Origin: an uncultured Acetatifactor sp.
GTDB taxonomy: Bacteria; Bacillota; Clostridia; Lachnospirales; Lachnospiraceae
DNA length: 32,232 bases
Assembly (NCBI GenBank): GCA_910586775.1
Contig: CAJUJN010000049.1
Location: forward strand, 1 to 32,232
Direction: 5' to 3'
Shown: positions 14,430 through 23,034 of the stretch, one piece after another
Position numbering within the stretch: position 1 is the first letter of the stretch
How the letters are laid out: each line of letters starts with the position of its first letter
Notes under the pieces: generated by a model
Seen by the model: the letters and a program-made list of their open reading frames with translations, nothing else
Told to the model about the DNA's origin: nothing
Database searches by the model: none
Translations under genes and position numbers: made by a program

Positions 14430-17312
14430 TCATGCCCTATTAATCCTTAAATTCGGATCAGAATAAGTATTTATATTTATGGAATCAGCGACTTCGCCTG
14501 TTTCTTTATCAATCACAACTATATTTATTCCGGTTTTGTTTATGGAATAGTCGATGTTATCCACAATAATTTCGCTTTTGAACATTCCCGCCGATATATA
14601 TCCCTTGCTTTTTATCTTGATTTTGCAATATTTCAGTGGCTCACAACATACCTTTAATTTTCTGTCGAGATATTCCACGCTGTAACTGGGGTGTCCAACA
14701 ACAAATTCATAATCGACATTCAGCTCTTTGTTCGACTTTTCGTCAATCCTTACTACCCCTCCATCTATTACAGCCACATAACTGTTTCGCCATAAAACAT
14801 CCGCCCGCAGAGGCAGATCTATGACTTCCAAAAACTTTTTCCATTTGACGGAACATTCGTTATTGCAGGAAAATACAGCCACATATTTAGAATCACTTTT
14901 CAATATTGAAAAATACTCGCGCAGATCACTGATTCCCAGTAACTCTGATCCTCTGGATATAATATTGTTCCGGGAAAATACGATATCCAGCCATGTCTTT
15001 CCGGCTTTTACCTGCGCAACGGTTTCCTGCTTCTGTTTCTGATCGTAAGCATACTCTGTCTTTATCCTATTCAAAGCATCCTTATTCTCTTTCAGTACCT
15101 TATACAATTGCAGCATTGCACCTGTACTTTCGTTGCTGCTTTTGGGTTTGATTTCCATATCCAAAGCCAAACGTAACCATTTTTGAGATTCCATCCGTTT
15201 TACTTCCACGCGCTCATAAACAGCGTCATAATCTATCTCAGTAAAAATATCCCCCTTCCCCAATAACGGTTTACAATCATCATAAAACAACCATGGACAC
15301 CCTATCATGTTTGCCAACGAATCAAAGCGACCTTTTGACCGGTTCTTGATTGATACGAATTTCCTGCCGAATATTATTGCAAAACAGGTGCCATGCATCG
15401 AATCCGTAATCACATAGCCGGCATGCCGAAAATACGCCAGCCAATCTATAAACTCCGGCTGTATAACCTTATCATCCATATTCAATGCCCTTTTACCGGC
15501 TTCCTTGTTACATCCCTGATCCAAGATAACAACAAGCTTTTTATTCGTATTTTTTGCAGTTTCAAGAAGCACCTGCCGTTTGTCCGGTGTCGGATCCAAA
15601 ATATATGCTAATAAGTATTCTTCCTCAAATTTTAACTGTGATTTGTCGCTCAGCTCCTCCCAGACCGCTCTGTCACAGAGAAAAACAGGATCTAATACCT
15701 GCTTGGCTTCAATGCCAAATATATCCCTGCACATATCTACACCGTAATCCTCACGCACCGATATAGCGTCAAAACGTTTTAAGAAGTACGCACCCAGCAC
15801 CCTTGCTTCTTCACTGATATCCTTTACCCCTTTTGGTGCCCCAAAAGAAGGCGCATAGGAGATCATCCGCTTATTTTCATCGGCAAATCCCATCATCCTA
15901 AATTGGAGAATCATTCTAAGCGGATCGTAGGTCCAATCCCAAGATACATCTGACCCCATCACAAACGTTTCAAAGCATTGGTTCGCCCCCTGTCCATCCT
16001 CCAGTTCTAAAAAGCCTCCGGTCAACTTCATATAGCTTCTTGCGAATTTAAGAGCGTTACTACCCAATCTCCACCCCCAGCTTTCCAAAACCGCTATCTT
16101 TTTACCCATATCGCTAATCGTTCTGTAGAGCGCATAATTAGTTGCAATACTCCCAAAATTTTCAGACATATAAAGTATCAGCCCTACATCAAACTTATGC
16201 AAAGATACATGGACTGCTCTTTCGAATTTCATTTCAGAACAATTTTTGAAAAATTCCTCTCTTCTTATAATGCCATCGCTATTTACACATGGGGAAAAAA
16301 TATTACCATTCAAAAACCTTTTTTCACAGTTCTTGTCCGATCCTTTTCGGTATAACTCCTGAACATTAAACTGGTATTCTGATCCAGAAAGTGCCTCATG
16401 GAAAAACACAGTTCCTTTTTCGTTATTCAGCAGAATCACCGATACACCTTTCTTGAATTCAAAAGGCAAGTTGATATTTGCCGCTGCCCATAGATCTCCT
16501 ATTGCTACGTCTCCCTGACGCGGAAGCTTACTGTATTGACACTGAAAACAGGAGGAACGTAAATTAACATTCTGCAGGAAAGACTGCATATAGACGCTAT
16601 TGTTATTAGAAAATGTCCTGATTTTTCCATCCTTTAATTTGACCCTAAATAAACTGCCCCATCCTTCCCTGCTGCGAAATTCCACATCATCAATCTGATC
16701 CGTTCCGCCAAAAAAATTCTGTAAATGTTCCTGAAACAGCCCGGGAGAAGGAACTCCATGACAAATCACATCAACAGTATACAGTTTGTCATAGCTTCTT
16801 CCCAAAAAGCGCGACAATCCTGCAATCTGGCATGGACATCCACTGTATAAAACATAATTTCCCTCGTCCAAAAGTTCTTTTGTCTTTTGGAAAGTATCAC
16901 CTGTGGAACTCTGGACATATTTGGAGCGTCGGATTTTATCCAGCTCGTCCATGCTGTGTATGATAATATGGTTTACGCGAAACTCTGGATCAAATGCCGC
17001 TCCGACAACGTAACCGCCCGCCTTTAAAATATGCCCGGCAAGGAAAGTGAAAATCCCTCCCGAAGAACTGTCATAAAGCACCTTTTCTTCCGCGGAAAAC
17101 GCCAGGATATCAGGTTCTGGGCTATTGGGATACTGGCAGTTAACAGAAGGGCATACCTTTCTGCATTTTCCACAGTCAATGCATTTCTTCTCATCTATAA
17201 CCGGCTCTAAAAAACCTTCTGAATTTTTTTTCATGCTTATGGCTCCTGTGGTGCAGGCATTACGGCAGGCCTCACAGCCATAACATGATTCCATATTGTC
17301 AAGTATCCGCAT
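14430..17312 (-). CDS. Ferredoxin / F420-hydrogenase beta-like / polysaccharide pyruvyl transferase fusion
   Basis: A 960-residue protein. Residues 10-20 and 44-54 each carry CxxCxxCxxxC, two [4Fe-4S] sites. Residues of about 60-330 resemble the coenzyme F420 hydrogenase/dehydrogenase beta subunit, with DVICHGVPSPG and CFQCQYSKLPRQGDVAIGDLW. Residues of about 370-700 resemble polysaccharide pyruvyl transferase, from GLILYMSENFGSIATNYAL to YVITDSMHGTCFAIIFG. A short helical linker follows. The last 180 residues or so carry SYVAVIDGG and GINIVVIDKETGEVADSI, resembling the FAM3/ILEI fold motifs. The likely role is adding a pyruvate ketal to the adhesin glycan in the cytoplasm; the redox part's role is unknown. 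The start has AGGAGG upstream. It is the last gene of the aSec operon. Confidence 0.8.
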   Translation of the reverse strand: MRILDNMESCYGCEACRNACTTGAISMKKNSEGFLEPVIDEKKCIDCGKCRKVCPSVNCQYPNSPEPDILAFSAEEKVLYDSSSGGIFTFLAGHILKAGGYVVGAAFDPEFRVNHIIIHSMDELDKIRRSKYVQSSTGDTFQKTKELLDEGNYVLYSGCPCQIAGLSRFLGRSYDKLYTVDVICHGVPSPGLFQEHLQNFFGGTDQIDDVEFRSREGWGSLFRVKLKDGKIRTFSNNNSVYMQSFLQNVNLRSSCFQCQYSKLPRQGDVAIGDLWAAANINLPFEFKKGVSVILLNNEKGTVFFHEALSGSEYQFNVQELYRKGSDKNCEKRFLNGNIFSPCVNSDGIIRREEFFKNCSEMKFERAVHVSLHKFDVGLILYMSENFGSIATNYALYRTISDMGKKIAVLESWGWRLGSNALKFARSYMKLTGGFLELEDGQGANQCFETFVMGSDVSWDWTYDPLRMILQFRMMGFADENKRMISYAPSFGAPKGVKDISEEARVLGAYFLKRFDAISVREDYGVDMCRDIFGIEAKQVLDPVFLCDRAVWEELSDKSQLKFEEEYLLAYILDPTPDKRQVLLETAKNTNKKLVVILDQGCNKEAGKRALNMDDKVIQPEFIDWLAYFRHAGYVITDSMHGTCFAIIFGRKFVSIKNRSKGRFDSLANMIGCPWLFYDDCKPLLGKGDIFTEIDYDAVYERVEVKRMESQKWLRLALDMEIKPKSSNESTGAMLQLYKVLKENKDALNRIKTEYAYDQKQKQETVAQVKAGKTWLDIVFSRNNIISRGSELLGISDLREYFSILKSDSKYVAVFSCNNECSVKWKKFLEVIDLPLRADVLWRNSYVAVIDGGVVRIDEKSNKELNVDYEFVVGHPSYSVEYLDRKLKVCCEPLKYCKIKIKSKGYISAGMFKSEIIVDNIDYSINKTGINIVVIDKETGEVADSININTYSDPNLRINRA

Positions 17313-17343
17313 ATGTATCCTCCTATCTTATCTGAGTTTCCCG

Positions 17344-18924
17344 TCAAAGAGCAGATCCCTCATTGTCTCCAAAAAGATTTTCCACGTATTCATCTCCTTC
17401 ACGCAACAGCCTTTTCCATTTCTCCTGAATCTTAGAAGACAGAAATTCCCCTGCTATCTCATAGGAGCGCCGATGGAATACCTCCAGCCGTTCCCGATCC
17501 CGGAAAATCTCGACTATCTTGCCCGCCATATCCTCAATCTGCCGCTCCCCGTCCCCCACATTTTCCGGGTCTGCATCGACCAGATAGCCGTTTTCCCCGG
17601 GATGGATAAACAGACGGTTCCCGTATTTCACGTTCAGGCCTATGGCCGCCATTCCCGAGCCGACCGCCTCCATCACGGAGAGTCCCAGCGTCTCCAGCAG
17701 CGATGAGGAAAGAAACACCTCATAGTCCTTGTAAACCTCCGTGACATCCGCATAGCCCATAAATCTGATGTACTGCTGGGCGTCGTTCTCAATTGCCAGA
17801 CACTGCAGCTCCTGAATGTATGCAGGCTTGCCATTTCCATAAATAGTAAGCGAAACCTCCGGATTTTCCCGATGTGCTTTTATTACCGCTTTTATGATCC
17901 AGTCTACCCTCTTATCAGTATCCAGACGTGAAACCGCCAGAAGAGAATATGGCTTCCTCCCCGTTTCCGGATACCGCAGCCGGCTGATCCCTCCTGCCGG
18001 TATCACCTCGATTTCGGAAACTCTCTGCCCATGTTCCCTCTGCTTCTCCATAAACTCTTTCTTCTGTTCCTGTGTCGAAACTACTATCTTGTCTACAAAC
18101 CGCGCATATTTAAATAAATAAAAGTAATCGGAATTCAAATATAGACGATTGGGAGTTTCATTTTTTTCGAAATAATGTCCCGAATGGACCACCGCGATAA
18201 AACGCGCTCTGTTCCCAAACCGGAACAGAGGCTGTACAAAATCAAATTGCGAAAAACGATCCAATAGAACGACGTTCTTTTCCGTCAAGTTTAGTTTCTT
18301 GACAAACTCAGCCAGAAACTCTGATTTCGTGCAGCACCTTCCGTCCGGAAACAGATACCATTCCTTATTTTCATCAAAAATCTGGTCATACGCAACAGAA
18401 CCGTTCCTATTAAAAAATGTACGCCGCGTCAGCTTTGCGTAAGGCCTGCCCTCGGATACAGCCGTCATATAATATTCCGCATACAAAAGCCCGTCTGTAT
18501 AGACCTCAGTACGAATCAGTTTCGCCTCTTTGAAATACAAGATCCGATGAAAGTATTCCTTATGCTCTCCGCATAGCGCAATACTTGCGATTATCCGACT
18601 ATTCTTCAGGAGATTGATTCTGTCATTTTCATATCGTATATCCGTATAGTGAAGACTCCCCCTCAGCTTCTCCAGCTTTACATCCACCCTGCCGCCCGCC
18701 CTTAGCGAATGGTTATCCGTAAAATACTGATGCGCACAGATCATCTCATTGATAGGAATCCCTATTCTTTCGTAATAATTCAGCTCCCGTGCTGTCGGTA
18801 GCTTCGTATACACATATCTGACAGAACCACAAATCGCATCCAGCATTCCTGCCCGGTAAGCCTGGGCATTATCTACCCCGCACGGGAAATAATTTACCAG
18901 CAGATTAAAGATGTAAACCGTCAT
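17344..18924 (-). CDS. Second GtfA-like glycosyltransferase (GT4) of the aSec locus
   Basis: A 526-residue GT-B protein related to GtfA (21523-23022). The N-terminus MTVYIFNLLVNYFPCGVDNAQAYRAG aligns with the GtfA start. Next comes the GtfA-type inserted beta domain (FFNRNGSVAYDQIFDENKEWYLFPDG), then the nucleotide-sugar half with LLAVSRLDTDKRVDWII and IRFMGYADVTEVY. The catalytic EX7E is kept (E-TLGLSVM-E). GtfA proteins transfer GlcNAc to Ser/Thr of the unfolded adhesin; this copy may use another sugar or acceptor. Its start is three bases after the GtfB-like stop, so the two are co-translated. GGAG precedes the ATG. Confidence 0.87.
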   Translation of the reverse strand: MTVYIFNLLVNYFPCGVDNAQAYRAGMLDAICGSVRYVYTKLPTARELNYYERIGIPINEMICAHQYFTDNHSLRAGGRVDVKLEKLRGSLHYTDIRYENDRINLLKNSRIIASIALCGEHKEYFHRILYFKEAKLIRTEVYTDGLLYAEYYMTAVSEGRPYAKLTRRTFFNRNGSVAYDQIFDENKEWYLFPDGRCCTKSEFLAEFVKKLNLTEKNVVLLDRFSQFDFVQPLFRFGNRARFIAVVHSGHYFEKNETPNRLYLNSDYFYLFKYARFVDKIVVSTQEQKKEFMEKQREHGQRVSEIEVIPAGGISRLRYPETGRKPYSLLAVSRLDTDKRVDWIIKAVIKAHRENPEVSLTIYGNGKPAYIQELQCLAIENDAQQYIRFMGYADVTEVYKDYEVFLSSSLLETLGLSVMEAVGSGMAAIGLNVKYGNRLFIHPGENGYLVDADPENVGDGERQIEDMAGKIVEIFRDRERLEVFHRRSYEIAGEFLSSKIQEKWKRLLREGDEYVENLFGDNEGSAL

Positions 18925-18927
18925 TTT

Positions 18928-20175
18928 CTAACTCTCCCTTGTTTCCAATATCTCTTCCATCATGGTCCATCCCAAGCGCCTTCTTTCCTGCTGCCTCGCC
19001 AGCAGCCCCTTCACCCTTTCCGGATTTCCCACCAGACCTGCCAGCGCCTGCACTATGCCCTCATGATCCTGCTTTTCGAAGATGCATTCATCTGCCGTCA
19101 GCTTCCTGTCATGCAACGTATCCTCAAATCCCAGGATCAGCAGGTTTTTCAGGCTGGCCTGATTAACCGCGTCATATATTTCACCAAAATAATTAATATC
19201 AAGATAGAAATCGCAGTCCTGCCATAAATTCTCCAGTACAGCTGGTCTGACCTGCGGATACACCTTTACATTCGGATGTTTCTGCAGACCATAGAGCTTA
19301 TCTGAAACCTGTGTATTGGCCGCAATATGAAAATTGACGTGCGGCAGAGTCTCTATCAGTTCTGATATACCCTCAATTTTATCAGAAGATGTCAGAATCA
19401 GCGCCTCTCCTCTTGTCCGGTTAACCAGATAGTTCTCAGGTAACTCATAGAAACAACAGCCTTTTTTACCGCCCATTCCGGCATACTTTCCAAGCAGATT
19501 TCTTTTCTGAAAGATAACGCCATCCCATAACGCTTTCCCGCCGCGCGTCAGATTAAGGAAACGGAATTCCTTTTCTTCTTCCGGAAAGAATAAATATTTC
19601 CCTTCGATCCCCATATCGCCCAGAAAGCGTTCCAGGAATTCAGCATAAGATGTAAAGAAGAACTTTATTCCGCTATTATCGCACAACGTAACCGTATCGT
19701 TCCGAGGCTGCTCTACAATCACTTCCTGACCGCTGTCCGAATAATATATTTTTGACTCCGTTTCCCGGCTTCTTCCCAGAAACTCGCTGGCGTATCTCAG
19801 TCCATATTTATCATAATAGTCGATCTTATAGACCCAGCCGTCCTCCATCTGCCATTCCACCCGCTGCAATGTCCCCTTAGGCTCCTTACAATAAACGGCC
19901 GCCTTTTTCCTGCCCATGTCATAGATGCCTCCCATACGGATCTCCCAGAATTCCGGTATGTCCAGAAACGCATAATGCAGCCTTTTTTCGTCATGAGGGT
20001 TCCGGTCACGCTCCCGGATATAATATGCATAGGGGGATATCACCCCCCTGTCCGGCAGGAAGCCGTCATCTTCAAGGACAATAGCACAGCAGTCATACCC
20101 TGCCCGCTCCAAAGTCTCACGGATCCTTTGTCCTGCCTGAGAGTATCGTTCCATGAACAGCACTGTCTTTTTCAT
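18928..20175 (-). CDS. Second GtfB-like glycosylation chaperone of the aSec locus
   Basis: A 415-residue GtfB-type protein. VLFMERYSQAGQRIRETLERAG and CAIVLEDDGFLP match the first GtfB. The middle beta domain has VEWQMEDGWVYKIDYYDKYG. The C-terminal half has ALILTSSDKIEGISELIETLPHVNFHIAA and DCDFYLDINYFGEIYDAV. GtfB binds the acceptor protein and lacks its own EX7E catalysis, in line with a partner role for the GtfA-like neighbour. The start at 20175 has GGAGG five bases upstream; an ATG four codons earlier is too close to AGGAG. It follows gtfB closely, so the order is A-B-B'-A'. Confidence 0.86.
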   Translation of the reverse strand: MKKTVLFMERYSQAGQRIRETLERAGYDCCAIVLEDDGFLPDRGVISPYAYYIRERDRNPHDEKRLHYAFLDIPEFWEIRMGGIYDMGRKKAAVYCKEPKGTLQRVEWQMEDGWVYKIDYYDKYGLRYASEFLGRSRETESKIYYSDSGQEVIVEQPRNDTVTLCDNSGIKFFFTSYAEFLERFLGDMGIEGKYLFFPEEEKEFRFLNLTRGGKALWDGVIFQKRNLLGKYAGMGGKKGCCFYELPENYLVNRTRGEALILTSSDKIEGISELIETLPHVNFHIAANTQVSDKLYGLQKHPNVKVYPQVRPAVLENLWQDCDFYLDINYFGEIYDAVNQASLKNLLILGFEDTLHDRKLTADECIFEKQDHEGIVQALAGLVGNPERVKGLLARQQERRRLGWTMMEEILETRES

Positions 20176-20191
20176 CCCAGCCTCCATACTC

Positions 20192-21553
20192 CTAAAAGAG
20201 TCCCTTGTAGTTGTCCGGATATTCTACAAGCGCCGTCTCTCTCTGTCTCTTCAGACACTTCGCAATTAAAGATATATCCTTGATGACGGCCCTGATATCG
20301 GCGATCATCCTATCTGCGTCCTTTGCGGGATAAATCTGAGTCTCCGCAACATAATCCCTATTATGAATAGTTTCCTCAAACGCAAAAATCAACTGATTGT
20401 TCAAAAAGGCCCTGCGCACCGCAGAGACAATTTCCGTGGAGTAATTAATATCAAGATAATAATCGCATTTATCAAAAAGCTCGTCCAGTATCTCTGTCTT
20501 TACATTCGGGTACAATGTGACATTGTCAAAGCTGCCCATTTCCAATAATTTAGAAGACATCTCAGTAATTGCAGCGATATGAAAGTGCACTTCCGGCAGC
20601 GCCGTTGCGATCTCCCTACAATGCTCAATGTTATCCGAATTCGTACAGATCAGGGCTTCCGTCCTGCGCTTATTCTTTCTCCTGAACGGATAAATGAATC
20701 CAAGCTTACGCATCTTGTCCGCAGAAGCGCCAAGTTCAAGAAGCCTATTGTAGGAATGCTCCCTCTGCACTATGATTTCCGCTGTCCTGCCGGCCTCGCC
20801 CCTGAAAATCATCTGCATATTTCCGGGAATCTCATTTCCCACCGGTTCCTGCCAGAACAGCATATCCCGCTTCTCTGCTTCCCCCGTCCCCAGCCTGTTC
20901 GACACAAAGAAGGGCACCGACAGAGAATTAAAGAAGATCCTTCTGGTCTCCAGTCCCAGCGTCTTTAAAAAGAATACCACAAAGTCTGTCTTTGTCCGGA
21001 AAAATCTTATCACATCCCCATCATTCAGGATGATGTCCCCTGTGACATAATTCAGCACAATGATCTCCTGCCCCGCCGCCGAAAACCAGGACCTATTCAC
21101 CCTCTGTCCTTTTGCGTTAAACGCAGTCCTTGCGTAAATAGCCCCATAGCGGTTGTAATGGTCACTAAAGCGAACAACGCCTCTTTCATCGTACCAGTCC
21201 ACTGTCTTTACCAGCCTTTTACGAGCCGGATCCGCATAAAAGATTTTTGCCCTTTCATGGTTCATGTCGCTGACCTTCCCGACGCTGTTGTTACCGCTGA
21301 TCTCCCAGTAGGGCGGCACAGTTATCTGATTAAAAAACTTCGGCTTTCCCGGCACGCCTTCCTGCTGCTTATAATCGCCGAGGAAAGCACCGAATACAGA
21401 GATTGTATCCTCCGGCAAAAAGCCATCGTCCTCGATGACCACCGCAGGGCAGCTATAACCTGCCTGCTTAAAAGAGACATGGAGACTGCGGCTGTCCGCC
21501 GAGTAAGAATCAAAGAGCAGCATTATTTCATCTGATTTATTGTTTCCAGCCAT
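20192..21553 (-). CDS. gtfB: Accessory Sec glycosylation chaperone GtfB
   Basis: A 453-residue partner of GtfA. It stabilises the O-GlcNAc transferase and presents the unfolded Ser/Thr-rich adhesin. Seen are IMLLFDSYSADSRSLHVSFK, VVIEDDGFLPED, a central beta domain with VDWYDERGVVRFSDHYNRYG, EALICTNSDNIEHCREIATAL and DKCDYYLDINYSTEIVSAV near the C-terminus. The ATG at 21553 has GAGAGG upstream and lies 31 bp inside gtfA. An internal ATG at 21523 overlaps the gtfA stop (TAATG) and could also be used. Either way the two are translationally coupled. Confidence 0.92.
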   Translation of the reverse strand: MAGNNKSDEIMLLFDSYSADSRSLHVSFKQAGYSCPAVVIEDDGFLPEDTISVFGAFLGDYKQQEGVPGKPKFFNQITVPPYWEISGNNSVGKVSDMNHERAKIFYADPARKRLVKTVDWYDERGVVRFSDHYNRYGAIYARTAFNAKGQRVNRSWFSAAGQEIIVLNYVTGDIILNDGDVIRFFRTKTDFVVFFLKTLGLETRRIFFNSLSVPFFVSNRLGTGEAEKRDMLFWQEPVGNEIPGNMQMIFRGEAGRTAEIIVQREHSYNRLLELGASADKMRKLGFIYPFRRKNKRRTEALICTNSDNIEHCREIATALPEVHFHIAAITEMSSKLLEMGSFDNVTLYPNVKTEILDELFDKCDYYLDINYSTEIVSAVRRAFLNNQLIFAFEETIHNRDYVAETQIYPAKDADRMIADIRAVIKDISLIAKCLKRQRETALVEYPDNYKGLF

Positions 21554-23022
21554 CGTCTTTCTACCTCTCCCGTAAGATATTTTTCCGCCTTTTCATAAGA
21601 ATGCCGATGGAAGCTTTCCATATCAGCCTCTGTGAACAGACGTACAATGCATTCCGTCAGCTTCCGTACTCGTTCCTTTTTTTCCATTTTATCATCCATC
21701 GCAATGAGATATCCGTTCTCACCATCATCGATAAAGGTCGGGTTTCCGTAACGGACATTGAACCCGATAATAGGCAGCCCGGATCCGACAGCTTCCATCA
21801 GGGTGAGCCCGAAGCCTTCACTGGAAGAGCCTGACAGATAGGCCTCATAATTCTGATAAATCTCATCCAACTTCTGATGTCCGCATAGACGTACATATTC
21901 GCCGCAGCCAAGCCTATTTATCTGTTCTCGCAGCCTGGTCTCCTCCCCTCCCTTTCCATAAATATCCAGCGACAGATCCGATATCTTCTTTCTCGCCTCC
22001 ACGACTGCGTCCACCAGCCAGTCCACATGCTTCTCGCCGGCCAGCCTCGACGCTGTAATCAGCGCATGCTTCCGTCTCTTTTTCTGGGGAAACTTGAGTT
22101 CGTCCAGACTCCCCACCGGAATCGTCACTACCTCCGGCACCGCTCCTACATACCGGCGGAACTGTTCCTTAAAAAGCCGATTCTGTGCATCTGTAGACGC
22201 AACATAGAAACTGATATTTTTGTATTGAGCAAAAGAGTATTCATAAAAATTATTCCAGAGGATATAATCCTGATCTGTGCTGCCCTCGCAAAAATGATCC
22301 GCATGAATCATTATCGCTATTCTGGCAGGCCCTGCGTTCTGCAGGATGGCTTGCCCGATACCGGTCACCCTGTCGATAATCACGAGATCCTTCTCTGTAA
22401 GCCCCAGTCTGGATACCATATATCCCACCAGCTCTTCCTTAGAGCAGATCAGCCGATCCGGGAACCGGTACATAACTATATCATTATCTGTGATTTCCTC
22501 ATAGGCTACGGAGCCGTCCTCGTTAAAAAATCTCCGCAAATACAGATGCGCCTTTTTGTCCAACGGCGCATAATATTCCGAATAGATCCGGCAGTATGTA
22601 TAATAATCCTTACGGATCAGGCAGTTATTGGAAACCATTTCCACCCTATGGACCCGGTCGCTCGCCGCGTCCACCATGAAAACCGTATAAAAATTGCCCG
22701 CTCCCGGAAAAACATACTTGGCAATAGCCCCGTCTCTGGAAAAGGTATATTCTCTGTCCCCGACTGTCTGCTCCAGCTGTTTCAGGGTATAGGTGACAGG
22801 TGCGATCACGCAGTCCGTGAAAAAAGTATAAAGCCAAATGATCTCCTCGTCCATGAATCCTATGTTTTCCGTCATATGCTGTATATTATCCCTCGGAAAC
22901 ATATCTGTAAAGACAAAACTTGCCTCCTGCCCGATACTGCGGAAGAGCTTCGCTCTATATGCCTGCGCGTACTCAACGCCGCTGCTCGCCCATCCGATTC
23001 CAAGATTAAAATTATATATCAT
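21523..23022 (-). CDS. gtfA: Accessory Sec O-GlcNAc transferase GtfA
   Basis: A 499-residue GT4 enzyme with the near-invariant GtfA start MIYNFNLGIGWASSGVEYAQ. It forms a complex with GtfB and places GlcNAc on Ser/Thr of the serine-rich repeat adhesin in the cytoplasm. The extended beta insert (FFNEDGSVAYEEI) at about residues 190-205 is the acceptor-binding element. The donor half has ITASRLAGEKHVDWL and VRLCGHQKLDEIY. The catalytic EX7E motif is in SSEGFGLTLMEAVGSG at about residues 404-419. The start has GGAGAGG upstream and lies 12 bp after the secA2 stop, the standard order in aSec operons. Confidence 0.96.
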   Translation of the reverse strand: MIYNFNLGIGWASSGVEYAQAYRAKLFRSIGQEASFVFTDMFPRDNIQHMTENIGFMDEEIIWLYTFFTDCVIAPVTYTLKQLEQTVGDREYTFSRDGAIAKYVFPGAGNFYTVFMVDAASDRVHRVEMVSNNCLIRKDYYTYCRIYSEYYAPLDKKAHLYLRRFFNEDGSVAYEEITDNDIVMYRFPDRLICSKEELVGYMVSRLGLTEKDLVIIDRVTGIGQAILQNAGPARIAIMIHADHFCEGSTDQDYILWNNFYEYSFAQYKNISFYVASTDAQNRLFKEQFRRYVGAVPEVVTIPVGSLDELKFPQKKRRKHALITASRLAGEKHVDWLVDAVVEARKKISDLSLDIYGKGGEETRLREQINRLGCGEYVRLCGHQKLDEIYQNYEAYLSGSSSEGFGLTLMEAVGSGLPIIGFNVRYGNPTFIDDGENGYLIAMDDKMEKKERVRKLTECIVRLFTEADMESFHRHSYEKAEKYLTGEVERRWLETINQMK

Positions 23023-23034
23023 GTCATCCTCTCC

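Noticed and set aside
19797..20030. Short frames nested in the gtf, sec and asp genes on either strand.
   Set aside because: They lie wholly inside well-supported genes and show no family motifs or ribosome sites.
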